Under the pieces are notes generated by a model, which ran no database searches, was not told the origin of the DNA, and was given only the letters and a program-made list of their open reading frames with translations. From Blastocatellia bacterium (GTDB lineage: Bacteria > Acidobacteriota > Blastocatellia > Chloracidobacteriales > Chloracidobacteriaceae): a stretch of DNA of 64,000 bases. Of this stretch, positions 53,358-62,945 are shown in pieces (the first letter of the stretch is position 1; the number at the start of each line of letters is the position of its first letter). Made by a program: the position numbers and the translations under genes. The DNA is taken from contig JAIBAN010000009.1 in NCBI GenBank assembly GCA_019695185.1, positions 1 to 64,000 on the forward strand. The letters run 5' to 3'.

Positions 53358-54656
53358 TTATTCTTGCACATATGAGGGCGGTCGAACCGTATTTTTCAAG
53401 CTCAGAACAATCGTCTTCGGCTTGCTTCCGCCGGTGTTGGCCGCCGCCTTCGGTTTCCGCGGGGGTGCTGTCTTTTTCACCACCGGTTTCTTTGGTGGTG
53501 CCCCTGGTTTGACGATTTCCACTGAAATGGTGTTTTCCCCGTAATCGATCACCGGTGTTTTGAACTTTCCACCAGCCGTGGTTTCAAAAGCCGCATCATT
53601 GAAGTAGTTGTACAAATCCAACTCATCCATGGTTGTTTCAATGGTCATCCGGTCAGCAGCTCCACCCACTCCCATGTCAACAGTGCAGCCAAGGCTTTGC
53701 AGACCTTTGATAATAGCCTGGGTTTGCAATGGGGTATCCTTGAAATAAACCGTCAGGTCAATCCGGTTCTTGAGTTGTTTGGTGTCGTAAATGACATCGC
53801 TGTCGGAAAAAATCGAACGGTAGAGCTGTCCCACCGACTGCGTGACCAGAGTGGGGGCCACGGCATCAAGCGTTCGGTCAAAGGCAAGCATGGAGGAACT
53901 GCCACTGCCCCGTTCGCTAATTACCGATTCTCCCAGGATGGTGTTATCGTTAGGCCGCATGATGGTGTAGATAAAGTTACCATCACAAATATATCCCCCC
54001 ACACTGGCCGGTTTGTTTTCGGCTTCAACGTCAATGTAAACCAGATAATCAGCCTTATACTGCAAGGCCGTCTTGGCCAGTATGCGAATGCTGTCCGGGG
54101 TGACTTTGCCCTGTACCGAAGTCACTTCCGTAACACCTTCAAATGCCACCGGTTGCAATCCAGCCTGTTTCATTTTGTCGAAAAGCATGGCCCGGAGGGT
54201 TTTGGCGGCTTTGGGATTGTCCCACCGATGGGAAGGCATAAACATAATCCGGGGCGGTTTCTCACCAAAACTGAGGACTTTGTTGTTGACCAGAGCCGAA
54301 ACCATGGCCGGAAGATTCATATCGCCCTCAACCGTGATTGAAATTTGGGTTTCCTCCGGATTGACCTTGGTGGACTTGACCTCAAAGTTGACCAAATATT
54401 CTTCCGGTGGATCCAGGGCGACATCGATGTCTTCGCGGAGATTATCCACAATGTCCTTGGAAAATTTCTGTACTAGAAAATCAGCCAGAAAATCCTTCCG
54501 GGCTTGAGACTGAGCTCTGGCTTCGGAGGCACGGCGGGCAGAGCCTCCTTTGTAATCGTACGTATACCGTTTTTTCAACGTCTCGGCCTGAACTGTCAAA
54601 CTGAGGACAACCAGTGCCCCCACCATCACAAAAACCTGTGCCAAATAGCGCTTCAT
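53358..54656 (-). CDS. Secreted protein of unknown function, partner of a CsgG-like gene
   Basis: The 432-residue protein has a signal peptide (about 1-24, ending VQAE). The N-terminal half is mixed alpha-beta; the central part repeats beta-alpha units of the CsgG/TolB-like type, with IMFMPSHRWDNPKAAKTL, KADYLVYIDVEAE and TIMRPNDNT. The C-terminal 60 residues are Lys/Pro/Ala-rich. AAAGGAG precedes the ATG at 54656. It lies downstream of a CsgG-like gene in the same direction and probably shares its promoter. It may bind or assemble with that protein; no family was recognised. Confidence 0.75.
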   Translation of the reverse strand: MKRYLAQVFVMVGALVVLSLTVQAETLKKRYTYDYKGGSARRASEARAQSQARKDFLADFLVQKFSKDIVDNLREDIDVALDPPEEYLVNFEVKSTKVNPEETQISITVEGDMNLPAMVSALVNNKVLSFGEKPPRIMFMPSHRWDNPKAAKTLRAMLFDKMKQAGLQPVAFEGVTEVTSVQGKVTPDSIRILAKTALQYKADYLVYIDVEAENKPASVGGYICDGNFIYTIMRPNDNTILGESVISERGSGSSSMLAFDRTLDAVAPTLVTQSVGQLYRSIFSDSDVIYDTKQLKNRIDLTVYFKDTPLQTQAIIKGLQSLGCTVDMGVGGAADRMTIETTMDELDLYNYFNDAAFETTAGGKFKTPVIDYGENTISVEIVKPGAPPKKPVVKKTAPPRKPKAAANTGGSKPKTIVLSLKNTVRPPSYVQE

Positions 54657-54788
54657 AGCTGCTCCTTTCAAAAAAAGCAAAAACTGCCGTGGATGAGAAG
54701 CGGAGCCTCTCCCGGTGAAGCCCACAAGCGTTGGGGTTCCGAGTGGAGTTCCGGCTCCCTCATCCTTTCTTTCGTGGCTCTCAACCCA

Positions 54789-55790
54789 CTATTTTTTCTT
54801 GGGCGGGGTTGCAGCAGCAGCCTTGGCAACTTGGCGCACTAAAAAGTCTTTCTGAATGCGGCCAACGTTTGGAGCCGCATCAGGAGTGCCCTTGGCATCA
54901 AAAGTCTGAATCACATCACAATAGGCAATTTTGGGTTTAACTTCAGTTACCCGGACACGAGCCACCTTGGTGGTATCGTAATCAAGCACGGCACCATCCG
55001 GGCCCCGAACCGGCTCACCTTCTTCGACCACTTCCATTTCGAGTCCTTCGGTAACCGCCTGCTCGGCACCGGCATTGATGGCAATCCGGTTGTCTTTGAT
55101 TAACACCACCAGGGCTTCAATCGGAACGGCCAGACTGAGCCTTTCCACAAAATTTTTCGAGAACTTGACCACCATTTCACGGTAGGAATCCTCACCTGGA
55201 GCATCCGACTTTCCACCCCCAAAATTGGTCTGGGTGGATTTGGTTTCAGCCTTGTCATTGTAGGATTGCGATTCGATGGTCTGAGTCGTTTCCGTATCGA
55301 TTAACTGCATTTGCACATTGACCTTCATGGTCTGGGTCTTTTGGCCAATGCTGATTCCCCCAAAGGAACCACCACCGCCGCCGCTCTTGTTTTCAATGCT
55401 GACACATTTGGCAATGACAACATATTGTGCCGCAAGCGCTTTCCCGATTTTGACGGCAGCGTTGGGGTCCACCAGATCAGAATTTGAAAAAGATTGTTCT
55501 TTCAAGACGGAATCAAGTTCCGAACGTGACAACACAGCAAACCGCCCGCTGGCAACCAGAGCATCTTCCAGGGCAGCCAGGGTAATATCCTTGGCCCACG
55601 GGTTGGAAGCAGCCTGCGGAATGACCGCCACGGTGATTTTTCCACCTTTTTTGGCTTTGGCCTCTTTCAGGCTTCCTGCCGGTTTGTCTTGTCCGCCCTG
55701 CCGTTGGGCAAAAATTGGGGCAAAAGTTGATGAAAACAAAAGTCCTGCCGCAATGAGCAGGCATACCATGGAAATTTTGGAAATACGCAT
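54789..55790 (-). CDS. CsgG-family-like secreted protein
   Basis: The 333-residue protein has a signal peptide (about 1-28, ending PIFAQ). A CsgG-like domain (about 50-150) follows: ITVAVIPQAASNPWAKDITLAALEDALVASGRFAVLSRS in outline, then LDSVLKEQ and AAVKIGKALAAQYVVIAK. A Gly-rich patch (GGGGGS) and a beta domain ending in VRVTEVKPKIAYCDV resemble FlgT-type C-terminal regions. CsgG is an outer-membrane lipoprotein export channel. No lipobox Cys is seen here, so this may be periplasmic rather than a channel. AGGAG precedes the ATG at 55790. Confidence 0.8.
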   Translation of the reverse strand: MRISKISMVCLLIAAGLLFSSTFAPIFAQRQGGQDKPAGSLKEAKAKKGGKITVAVIPQAASNPWAKDITLAALEDALVASGRFAVLSRSELDSVLKEQSFSNSDLVDPNAAVKIGKALAAQYVVIAKCVSIENKSGGGGGSFGGISIGQKTQTMKVNVQMQLIDTETTQTIESQSYNDKAETKSTQTNFGGGKSDAPGEDSYREMVVKFSKNFVERLSLAVPIEALVVLIKDNRIAINAGAEQAVTEGLEMEVVEEGEPVRGPDGAVLDYDTTKVARVRVTEVKPKIAYCDVIQTFDAKGTPDAAPNVGRIQKDFLVRQVAKAAAATPPKKK

Positions 55791-56085
55791 ACTTTGGTCT
55801 CCTGAATTACCTCCACAATAAAGATCGGCTCCGCCTTGCGGGCTTGGGCCACCGAAACTTGTGTGGTCTGAATGAATCAAACATGCTATTTTGGATTCGT
55901 TTTACGAGCTACGTTCATGGGATGAGAACGCCGCCGAGTATATGAGTCGCGCCTAGGCACTGTCAACGTTGGCCCTTGGGGGCGCAACCCTGCCTGGAAT
56001 CACTTCCAACTCATTCATTTTGCTTATCTTTTTTCCAACTGTCGGGTGGTTCAAATGAATCGCTCTAAAGAAGCAGAACTCGCTT

Positions 56086-56376
56086 ATGACGTTGCAATAT
56101 TGGCGTGATCAAATTGATCAAGTGGATGAAGAGTTGGTCCGACTGCTCAATCGGCGGGCCCAATATGTCCAGGAAATTGCAAAACTCAAACATCGGCAAG
56201 GGTTGCCAGTACACTTTCCTGATCGGGAAGCACAGGTCTTTGCCCGGATTTGCGCCGCCAATCCAGGACCGCTTGATGGGGAGGCGCTGATTCGCCTCTT
56301 TCACTCCATTATTGCCGAATCCCGTCGTTTGGAACATGACCTCATCAATCGGCATACCTCATCCGAAGTTTTTTAA
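56086..56376 (+). CDS. Chorismate mutase (AroQ type)
   Basis: The 96-residue protein is an all-helical AroQ chorismate mutase with the usual pattern: RDQIDQVDEELVRLLNRRAQYVQEIAKLK, then FPDREAQVFARI and IRLFHSIIAESRRLEH. The Arg, Lys, Asp and Gln residues that line the active site appear in place. It converts chorismate to prephenate for phenylalanine and tyrosine. It is monofunctional, with no fused domain. Confidence 0.9.
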   Translation: MTLQYWRDQIDQVDEELVRLLNRRAQYVQEIAKLKHRQGLPVHFPDREAQVFARICAANPGPLDGEALIRLFHSIIAESRRLEHDLINRHTSSEVF

Positions 56377-56505
56377 AAGGTCGGTTTCCAGCCACTTCAA
56401 TACCAACAGGTCCAGGGAAAAGGTGATTGATTTTCTGCTCGATCCGGTTATAAAGGTTTTTCACAAACAGCAAAACCCCATTGTTTCCGGATTCCCCTCG
56501 ATATT

Positions 56506-57066
56506 ATGTTGAGTCTTCAAAAAGATCTGGCAGAGCCGTTGGTGACTGTTTTTGGCGGTTCCCGCTGTACGGCGGAATCAATTGAATACCAGGAAGCCAT
56601 GACGCTGGGGCGCTTGTTGGCTGAAGCCGGCTATGCCGTTTGTACCGGCGGCTATGCCGGTATTATGGAGGCCATCAGTCGTGGTGCGCATGAGGTCAAC
56701 GGGCACGTGGTGGGTGTAACCATGAGCCAATTGAAATCGGTTCCAAATCGTTTTTTGAAGGAAACCTGGCCAACCGACAATTTCTATAACCGGCTGCAAC
56801 ATCTGATTCAATCATCCGAAGCCTTTTTTGCCCTGCGGGGTGGAATGGGCACCATTACTGAGATTTCCCTGGTGTGGAACAAATTGTATACCGGGGTGCT
56901 GGCTCCCCGCCCGTTGATTCTGGTGGGTGACTGTTGGCCTCCGATTATCGAAGCTTATTGCCAGAACCTGGCAGTGGGTGAAACTGATCTCAAACTCATC
57001 ACTTGTGTTCCGGATGCCCAATCAGCCCTGGAGGCATTCCAACGCTGGAATTGGGAAACCAAATAG
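56506..57066 (+). CDS. LOG family protein
   Basis: The 186-residue protein has the Rossmann-like fold of LOG/TIGR00725-type proteins: VTVFGGSRC near the start, VCTGGYAGIMEAISRGA, then ALRGGMGTITEISLVWN, a variant of PGGxGTxxE. LOG proteins release free cytokinin bases from nucleotides in plants; bacterial members hydrolyse nucleoside monophosphates. The first residue of the signature is Arg rather than Pro. The start at 56506 is the ATG nearest the fold. Confidence 0.88.
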   Translation: MLSLQKDLAEPLVTVFGGSRCTAESIEYQEAMTLGRLLAEAGYAVCTGGYAGIMEAISRGAHEVNGHVVGVTMSQLKSVPNRFLKETWPTDNFYNRLQHLIQSSEAFFALRGGMGTITEISLVWNKLYTGVLAPRPLILVGDCWPPIIEAYCQNLAVGETDLKLITCVPDAQSALEAFQRWNWETK

Positions 57067-57074
57067 CAGCCAGT

Positions 57075-57157
57075 GATTTTTGATTTTTGATTTGAAATCC
57101 AGTTTATCTTTCAAGTTTCCAGTATTCGAAAACCCTGAATCCTGAACCCTGAATCCT
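57075..57157. repeat. Dispersed repeat copy with CCCTGAA/CCCTGAATC units
   Basis: This copy shares a 65-base core (57075-57139) with 41966-42030. It has the right-arm units CCCTGAATCCTGAACCCTGA, ending seven bases before the ATG at 57165. A left arm of GGTTCAG units is absent; it begins instead with three GATTTTT-type repeats after the LOG stop. Confidence 0.9.
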
Positions 57158-57164
57158 TTGAGCT

Positions 57165-58427
57165 ATGGCTTTCTCACTTTTTCGCACACCTTCCTCAGCT
57201 CCAAGCGACCCACATACAGTTGAGCTGGAAGCCATACTGAAAGACCCGGCGGTCAGCCGGGCTTTTCGCTACCTGGAAAACTCGACCCGTGAAACCACCC
57301 GTGAACTGATTACCATCAATGAAATTCCAGCTCCCCCTTTCAAAGAACAGGAACGGGCCCAGTTTGTCTGCCAGCGGTTTCAGGAAATGGGATTGCAGCA
57401 GGTTCACCAGGACCTGGAAGGAAATATTCTGGGCATTTTGCCCGGACGCTCCGATCCGGCTGGAACCGGCCCCTTGATCGCCCTTGCCGCTCACATTGAC
57501 AGTGTTTTTCCGGAAGGCACCGATGTTTCCGTCCGGCTTGAACATGGTCGGTTTTTCGGGCCAGGGTTAGGTGATAATGGAAGCGGTCTGGCTGGGTTGC
57601 TGGCCTTGGTGCGGTGTTTTACCCAAGTCCCCCTCTCAACTGAGCATTCACTGATTTTTGTTGGGACGGTTGGAGAAGAAGGTCCGGGCAATCTGCGGGG
57701 CGTTCGGCATCTTTTCCTGCAAAACCCCTGTGGTAGAAATATTACGGAATTCATCGCGCTGGATGGCCCTGGGATTGAACGCATCACTCATCAAGCTCTG
57801 GGTTCACGCCGTTTCGAAGTGAAATTTGAAGGCCCAGGGGGGCATTCCTGGGGTGATTTTGGAATTGTCAACCCGGTTCATGCCTTGGGGCGATTCATCT
57901 ATCAAATGACATCCTGCCAACTGCCTCCACTTCCCCGAACCACTTGCACCATTGGGGTTATCGAAGGTGGTACTTCCGTCAACACAATTCCAGGCTGGGC
58001 CCGGTGTGAGGTTGACCTTCGTTCCACCTCTGAGACTGAATTGGACCGACTTGAAGGACACTTGCGGACTGCGGCCCAGCTTGCCGCCCAGGAAGAGGAG
58101 CGGGCTTCCCTGCACGCTCATATCCGTTTGAAGTCCCTGATAACCTCTATGGGGAACCGTCCTTCAGGCATCACTCCTGTGGATTCAAGACTGGTCCGCT
58201 TGGCACTGGAAGCCACCCGTCTCCGGGGTGCCAAACCATTGCTTGATTGCGCCTCAACGGATTCAAATCTGCCAATTTCACTGGGAATTCCAGCCATTAC
58301 CATTGGAGCCGGAGGCCGGTGTGGCGGTTGTCATACTCTGGACGAATGGTACGACCCGACGGGGCGGGAAACCAGTCTCCAACGGACGCTGCTCCTTGTA
58401 TTGGGACTGGCAGGGCTGGCTGCCTGA
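57165..58427 (+). CDS. M20-family metallopeptidase
   Basis: The 420-residue protein has the M20 di-zinc peptidase layout: a catalytic domain, an inserted dimerisation domain (about 200-310) and the rest of the catalytic domain. Metal motifs include AAHIDSVFPEG, GLGDNGSGL, VGTVGEEGPGN with the catalytic Glu-Glu, and the late GGRCGGCHTLDEWYD. The insert has GGHSWGDFGIVNPVHALG and GGTSVNTIPG, typical for the family. It probably acts on dipeptides, tripeptides or acyl-amino acids. No signal peptide is present. Confidence 0.9.
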   Translation: MAFSLFRTPSSAPSDPHTVELEAILKDPAVSRAFRYLENSTRETTRELITINEIPAPPFKEQERAQFVCQRFQEMGLQQVHQDLEGNILGILPGRSDPAGTGPLIALAAHIDSVFPEGTDVSVRLEHGRFFGPGLGDNGSGLAGLLALVRCFTQVPLSTEHSLIFVGTVGEEGPGNLRGVRHLFLQNPCGRNITEFIALDGPGIERITHQALGSRRFEVKFEGPGGHSWGDFGIVNPVHALGRFIYQMTSCQLPPLPRTTCTIGVIEGGTSVNTIPGWARCEVDLRSTSETELDRLEGHLRTAAQLAAQEEERASLHAHIRLKSLITSMGNRPSGITPVDSRLVRLALEATRLRGAKPLLDCASTDSNLPISLGIPAITIGAGGRCGGCHTLDEWYDPTGRETSLQRTLLLVLGLAGLAA

Positions 58428-58668
58428 ATTGAAGTGCTGGTTTGTTATTCCCCCCTTTACCCAACCCGTACTTCCCTGCCAATTCCCCTTGTTGAACCCA
58501 AACAGTTTGGAAATAGAGCCTCGCAAAAAGGCAAAAAGCTAGACTTATCAGTCGTTTTCCAGTATTGTTCGGCGTCCTTGGCCTTCGTCAAATGCATGGT
58601 GCTTGCTTTCCTGCCGAAATCTTAAACCAAGGCTCACCTCACAACCTCAAACGGATTATATATACTTT

Positions 58669-59529
58669 ATGGCAACTGCTGCTGCTGAACTGGACCAGTC
58701 GGTTCGCTGGAATTGGGTCAATGTTATTTTTATGACCCTGATTCATTTGGCTGCTATCCCAGCTTTCTTTTTCGTTCCCTCAATCACGGACCTGGCACTT
58801 TTTGTGGCGTTTTACCTCTTGTCCGGTTTTGGTATCACCATTGGATTTCACCGCCTGCTGGCCCATCGGGGCTTTGACTGTTCCCGTTTCCAGTATCGCT
58901 TGTGGGCTATTTTGGGAACTGCTGCTTTGCAGGGCGGGCCAGTGTGGTGGGTGGGGTTACACCGCAAACACCATCAGGCCAGTGACCGGGAACAGGATCC
59001 GCATTCGCCCCGCGAAAGCTTCTTTCACGGCCATATCGGCTGGATGTTGAAAAAATCCAGGCTTTCCCGGCACATGCGGCTGGCTTCTGATTTATCCAAA
59101 GACCCAGTGGTATATTGGCTCGACAAGGGCATCAATCCGGTCCTGCCGTGGCTGGCGACACTGGTCATCTGCTTGGCCATCGGGGGCTGGACCGGTGTTC
59201 TGTGGGGCGGGATTTTACGGACCATCTGGGTTTGGCACGCAACGTGGTGTGTCAACAGTGTTTGTCATCGCTGGGGGCAGCGCCCGTTTGATACCCGTGA
59301 AAACAGTGGCAACGTCTGGTGGGTCGGCCTCTGGGCCTTGGGCGAAGGCTGGCATAACAACCACCATGCCCAACCCAAAGCAGCCATCCATACCCATCAT
59401 TGGTGGGAAATCGACCCTTCAGCTTATCTGCTGTGGACGATGGAAAAACTCCACTTGATCAAAAATGTGGTCCGCTCGCGCGCCCACATCGCAACTGCGG
59501 TTGGGGAAACAGTTGAAGCTGGCGAGTAG
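58669..59529 (+). CDS. Fatty acid (acyl-CoA type) desaturase
   Basis: The 286-residue membrane protein has the three His boxes of di-iron desaturases: HRLLAHRGF, HRKHHQASD and EGWHNNHHAQP. Hydrophobic segments lie at about 15-62 and 160-190. Such enzymes introduce a double bond at position 9 of saturated fatty acids to adjust membrane fluidity. The start is the ATG at 58669; an upstream extension has no conserved sequence. The coding part is followed by a probable terminator hairpin. Confidence 0.92.
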   Translation: MATAAAELDQSVRWNWVNVIFMTLIHLAAIPAFFFVPSITDLALFVAFYLLSGFGITIGFHRLLAHRGFDCSRFQYRLWAILGTAALQGGPVWWVGLHRKHHQASDREQDPHSPRESFFHGHIGWMLKKSRLSRHMRLASDLSKDPVVYWLDKGINPVLPWLATLVICLAIGGWTGVLWGGILRTIWVWHATWCVNSVCHRWGQRPFDTRENSGNVWWVGLWALGEGWHNNHHAQPKAAIHTHHWWEIDPSAYLLWTMEKLHLIKNVVRSRAHIATAVGETVEAGE

Positions 59530-59557
59530 GGTCAGGTGAGGAGTTTGATTGTGCCTG

Positions 59558-59592
59558 AAGGCGGGGTAGCTCCCGCCTTTGGTATTTTATTT
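59558..59592 (+). terminator. Probable terminator after the desaturase gene
   Basis: AAGGCGGG (59558-59565) pairs with CCCGCCTT (59572-59579) across a six-base loop. An imperfect T-rich tract follows. The stem lies about 28 bases after the desaturase stop. Confidence 0.65.
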
Positions 59593-59601
59593 CGAAAAAA
59601 A

Positions 59602-59671
59602 TTCGGGAAAACTGCCCTCCTCGGGCGAGGAATGGGAGAGGATGAGAGTCCGTTGGGCAAGTTTTCCCGAA
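59602..59671. other. Structured dyad element of unknown role
   Basis: TTCGGGAAAACT-GCCC (59602-59617) pairs with GGGC-AAGTTTTCCCGAA (59655-59671), apart from one bulged base. A short internal hairpin CCTC-GGGC-GAGG follows the first arm directly (59618-59629). The arrangement looks like a folded RNA leader or a terminator-like element. It lies about 180 bases upstream of hslO. Confidence 0.55.
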
Positions 59672-59852
59672 ATAAATCCTTTGAAGCAAAGGAACCAAGA
59701 AGTTGGGCTTCAAAGGTGTTTGCCTTTCACCAAACCGGTGAGCGACAAACGATGCACACAAGTCAGCCGAGTGATAAAATGGCTGCCACCCCCTAAGGCG
59801 TGTTTTTTGGCTAAATCAGTCAAAAAATTTTGAAATTTCCCCTGGATTCTTC

Positions 59853-60785
59853 ATGCAAAAGAAAAAGACAGACGAACCATCAGCTCAACCCGACCGCCTG
59901 CTCTATGCCACTGCAGCCGACAACACCGTCCGCTGTGTGACAGCCGTAACAACCAATCTGGCTCAGGAAGCCTGCCAACGACACATGACCTGGAAAACCG
60001 CCTCGGTGGCTTTAGGGCGGGCTTTGACTGGGGCGGCTTTGCTGGCCAGCCAAATGAAAGAGCTTGAGCGCCTCACCCTCCATTTTCAGGGACGTGGTCC
60101 GCTTGGGTCCATCACGGTTGACGCCGATGCACACGGCAGGGTGCGGGGTTTCGTACAAAATCCACAAACTGAATTACCACTTCGTGAAGACGGGAAAATC
60201 AATGTTGGGGAAGCTGTCGGAAAGGGTGTTCTGCATGTCATTCGGGATGCAGGAGTTGAAATCGGGTTCTCCAAAGACCCCTATCAGGGCTCGGTTCCAC
60301 TGGTAACCGGTGAAATCGCAGAAGATCTGACGTTTTATCTGACCAATTCAGAGCAAATTCCTTCGGCCATGAGCCTTGGGGTCTATATGGATCGGGGTAG
60401 CGGCCATGTCAGTGCGGCTGGAGGGTTTCTGGTCCAGGTCATGCCGGACACGCCCGACCATATCATTACCCATCTGGAAAATGCCGTCTTGAACGCTCCC
60501 CCCAGTACGGAAATGATTCGTGGTGGAGCCACCCCCGAAATTATCCTGGAAATTGCCCTGGGTGGATTGGAAGCCACGATCCTATCCTCAAAACCGTTGC
60601 ATTTCGCCTGCACCTGTTCCCAGGAACGGGCTGTTTCCATCATCTCCGCTTTGGGGAAAACAGAAGTCCGCGACATGCTTGAAAAAGACGGACAGGCCGA
60701 ACTGACTTGCCACTATTGCAACAGCACTTACCTGCTCAACCGCGATGACCTGGAAAATATTCTGAACGACACTGAAACCTCTTAA
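59853..60785 (+). CDS. hslO: Hsp33 redox-regulated chaperone
   Basis: Hsp33 prevents protein aggregation under oxidative stress. The 310-residue protein has the N-terminal chaperone fold (LYATAADNTVRCVTAVTTNLA, GRALTGAALLASQMK, FQGRGPLGSITVDADAHGRVRG). The C-terminal zinc switch has four cysteines: CTC and the downstream CHYC. When oxidised these form disulfides, release zinc and switch the chaperone on. The length is normal. The start is the ATG at 59853. Confidence 0.97.
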   Translation: MQKKKTDEPSAQPDRLLYATAADNTVRCVTAVTTNLAQEACQRHMTWKTASVALGRALTGAALLASQMKELERLTLHFQGRGPLGSITVDADAHGRVRGFVQNPQTELPLREDGKINVGEAVGKGVLHVIRDAGVEIGFSKDPYQGSVPLVTGEIAEDLTFYLTNSEQIPSAMSLGVYMDRGSGHVSAAGGFLVQVMPDTPDHIITHLENAVLNAPPSTEMIRGGATPEIILEIALGGLEATILSSKPLHFACTCSQERAVSIISALGKTEVRDMLEKDGQAELTCHYCNSTYLLNRDDLENILNDTETS

Positions 60786-60811
60786 TCATTGCGTTTGGCC
60801 CTTACTTATTT

Positions 60812-60922
60812 GCCACAGCCTATTTGCGATTTGCAATTTCCCACCTTGTTGAGTAGCCCACCACTGGCAAGACTCAACACCCAGATTACAAATTAAAAGT
60901 GGCACTCACAAATCGCCCATGA
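60812..60922. repeat. Degenerate AAATCGC-type repeat arms
   Basis: Arms TTTGCGATTTGCAATTT (about 60822-60838) and CTCACAAATCGCCCAT (about 60905-60920) lie after hslO and just before the next ATG. They are shorter and more diverged than other members but have the same order. Confidence 0.55.
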
Positions 60923-60925
60923 TCT

Positions 60926-62911
60926 ATGTCTCCTCACAAAAAAGCGATTCTCACGTTTTCAGTCCTGGTTGTGACGGTGGCTGGCGGCTTGGTTTGGTGG
61001 ACTCAAAGGCATGCCCGGCAGGCAATTCAGGAAGTTCGGCTTGAGGCGGAAGTCTCCGGCCGGGTCTTGGTTGATACCAAACCGCTTTCGCCCCCAGCGC
61101 TGACAGGTGTTACCAATTGGCTTTCGGCTGCCGATGTGCGGGCGGTTGCCATGTTTCGGAACCAGCTTTTTGCCGCTACGAGTGGGGGCCTCCTGAGCTT
61201 TGACGAAAGCGGAAAACTCCAAAAGCGCTTTACGGTTGCCGAAGGACTACCGGAACATGATTTGACGACCTTGGCTGTCTTCCAAGACCGGCTCTATCTT
61301 GGGACCCGGACCAGCGGCCTTATCTCTTTTGACGGCAACACCTTTATTCAATACCTGTTCCGCACACCTGCCGCTCGACAGGTCAGCGTCCTTGAAGCCG
61401 GGCCTGCCTATCTTCTGATTGGAACCTTGGACGGAGGACTGTTTGACTATGACGGAAGTCAATTTGCCCGCCGGTTCCAACCTGCCAAAGGTCCCAAAAT
61501 CACAGCGGTGACGGCGCTTCAGGCAGTTGAATCACGGATTTACATCGGTACCCAGGCTGCCGGTCTGCTCGTCTGGCGCGAAGGAGAACTGCATTCCTAC
61601 GGCTTGGCGGACGGATTGCCTTCACCACATGTCACCGGTTTTGCGGTGCTTGGTTCCTCCGTCTATGCTGCCACCGATGCCGGAACGGTTCGCTTGACCG
61701 GTGAAACGATTGAGGTTATTTCCAAAATTCCCAATGTGACGTCGCTGGCAGCGGTCAACGGGAAATTGTTTGCAGGGATTGTGACAGGAGGAATTACTGA
61801 GATTTCTCCGACTTCCGCTGCTTCAAACAAAGCTTCAGCTCAATATTTTGGGCATTCCAATCTGCCTGAGGAAACCAAAAAGCTGCGAACGATTTTGCAC
61901 GTCGAGGGGCAGAAACTGTGGGCACTGACCACCAACGGGCTTTATCAGTTGAATCAGGAAACACCGGCCACCGCATTCGAGTGGAAACGCTGGGCGGCTC
62001 CACCTGACTCGCAGATGTTGACTGACGCCCATACGAATTGTCTGGCACTCGACCAGCAGGGACGGCTCTGGGTTGGAACGTTTGACCACGGAATTGACCT
62101 GCTTTCCCCGGTCAGTGGTGAACGACTGCACCACTTTCAGGATGAAACCATCCGTGAAATCAATTATTTGTTGCCAAGTCCCGAAAACGGAAACATGGTG
62201 GTTGCCACCTCGGCGGGACTGGTCGCATTCGATGCGGCCTTAAAAGCCAAAAAATACGATGAGAAATCAGCCGGACTGGTCGGCAACAACGTGGCGCATG
62301 TCCTGCCTTTGCCGGGTTATCCTCTGCCTGGAGCACCGGTTTCTCCGCAGGATGCCCCACTCGCTGTTTCAACCGCCAGAGGGCTGACCTTTTTGCAGTC
62401 CGGCATTAGTCGCAGTCTGACTGCCTTTCATGGTCTGACGAGCAACTATTTATATTCGAGTGAACTGATGGCAGGAAAACTCTATGTGGGTAGTCTGGGT
62501 GGATTGATGGAACTGGAGGGACTGAAGGTGGTGCGAACCTGGAAGATTGACAATTCCCGCCTCTCGGCCAACTGGATTAACGCCCTGCGGGCAGTGAATG
62601 GGGTTTTGTACATCGGCACCTATGGCGGGGGGGTCAACGCCTTGCTGCCCAACGAGGAAATTATCAGGTTTGAAGAAACTGCCGGGATGGAAATCAACCC
62701 CAACGCCATGGCTTCCGACGGCCAGTTTCTTTATGTGGGAACCCTTGACCGTGGCCTGTTGATTTATGACCTGAACCGGAAAGTCTGGAAAAATCGCACC
62801 GGCGGGTTAGCGGCTGCGAACGTAACCGGAATCGTGGTGACGGACTCCCAGGTTTTTGTGGGCACAACCGGCGGTATTACGCGGATTGAAAAAAACCGGC
62901 TGGTTGAATGA
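60926..62911 (+). CDS. Membrane-anchored beta-propeller protein
   Basis: The 661-residue protein has one N-terminal membrane helix (about 7-24). The rest is two or more beta-propellers made of repeats such as NQLFAATSGGLLSFD, DRLYLGTRTSGLISFD, GRLWVGTFDHGIDLL and GVLYIGTYGGGVNAL, in the manner of Reg_prop/ligand-binding propellers. Unlike the hybrid kinase at the left end, it has no Y_Y_Y, kinase or DNA-binding domain. It may bind ligands or act as a scaffold in the periplasm. It follows hslO in the same direction and is probably separately expressed. Confidence 0.82.
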   Translation: MSPHKKAILTFSVLVVTVAGGLVWWTQRHARQAIQEVRLEAEVSGRVLVDTKPLSPPALTGVTNWLSAADVRAVAMFRNQLFAATSGGLLSFDESGKLQKRFTVAEGLPEHDLTTLAVFQDRLYLGTRTSGLISFDGNTFIQYLFRTPAARQVSVLEAGPAYLLIGTLDGGLFDYDGSQFARRFQPAKGPKITAVTALQAVESRIYIGTQAAGLLVWREGELHSYGLADGLPSPHVTGFAVLGSSVYAATDAGTVRLTGETIEVISKIPNVTSLAAVNGKLFAGIVTGGITEISPTSAASNKASAQYFGHSNLPEETKKLRTILHVEGQKLWALTTNGLYQLNQETPATAFEWKRWAAPPDSQMLTDAHTNCLALDQQGRLWVGTFDHGIDLLSPVSGERLHHFQDETIREINYLLPSPENGNMVVATSAGLVAFDAALKAKKYDEKSAGLVGNNVAHVLPLPGYPLPGAPVSPQDAPLAVSTARGLTFLQSGISRSLTAFHGLTSNYLYSSELMAGKLYVGSLGGLMELEGLKVVRTWKIDNSRLSANWINALRAVNGVLYIGTYGGGVNALLPNEEIIRFEETAGMEINPNAMASDGQFLYVGTLDRGLLIYDLNRKVWKNRTGGLAAANVTGIVVTDSQVFVGTTGGITRIEKNRLVE

Positions 62912-62945
62912 AGCCAAGCGGCTTGGCAAACTGAGAATTGCTGAT

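Larger units (their letters stand above)
59530..59852. other. Intergenic region with a terminator and a larger dyad
   Basis: This 323-bp gap between the desaturase and hslO holds the terminator at 59558-59592 and the dyad at 59602-59671. The rest shows no gene. The hslO leader is A/T-rich (59815-59845). Confidence 0.6.
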
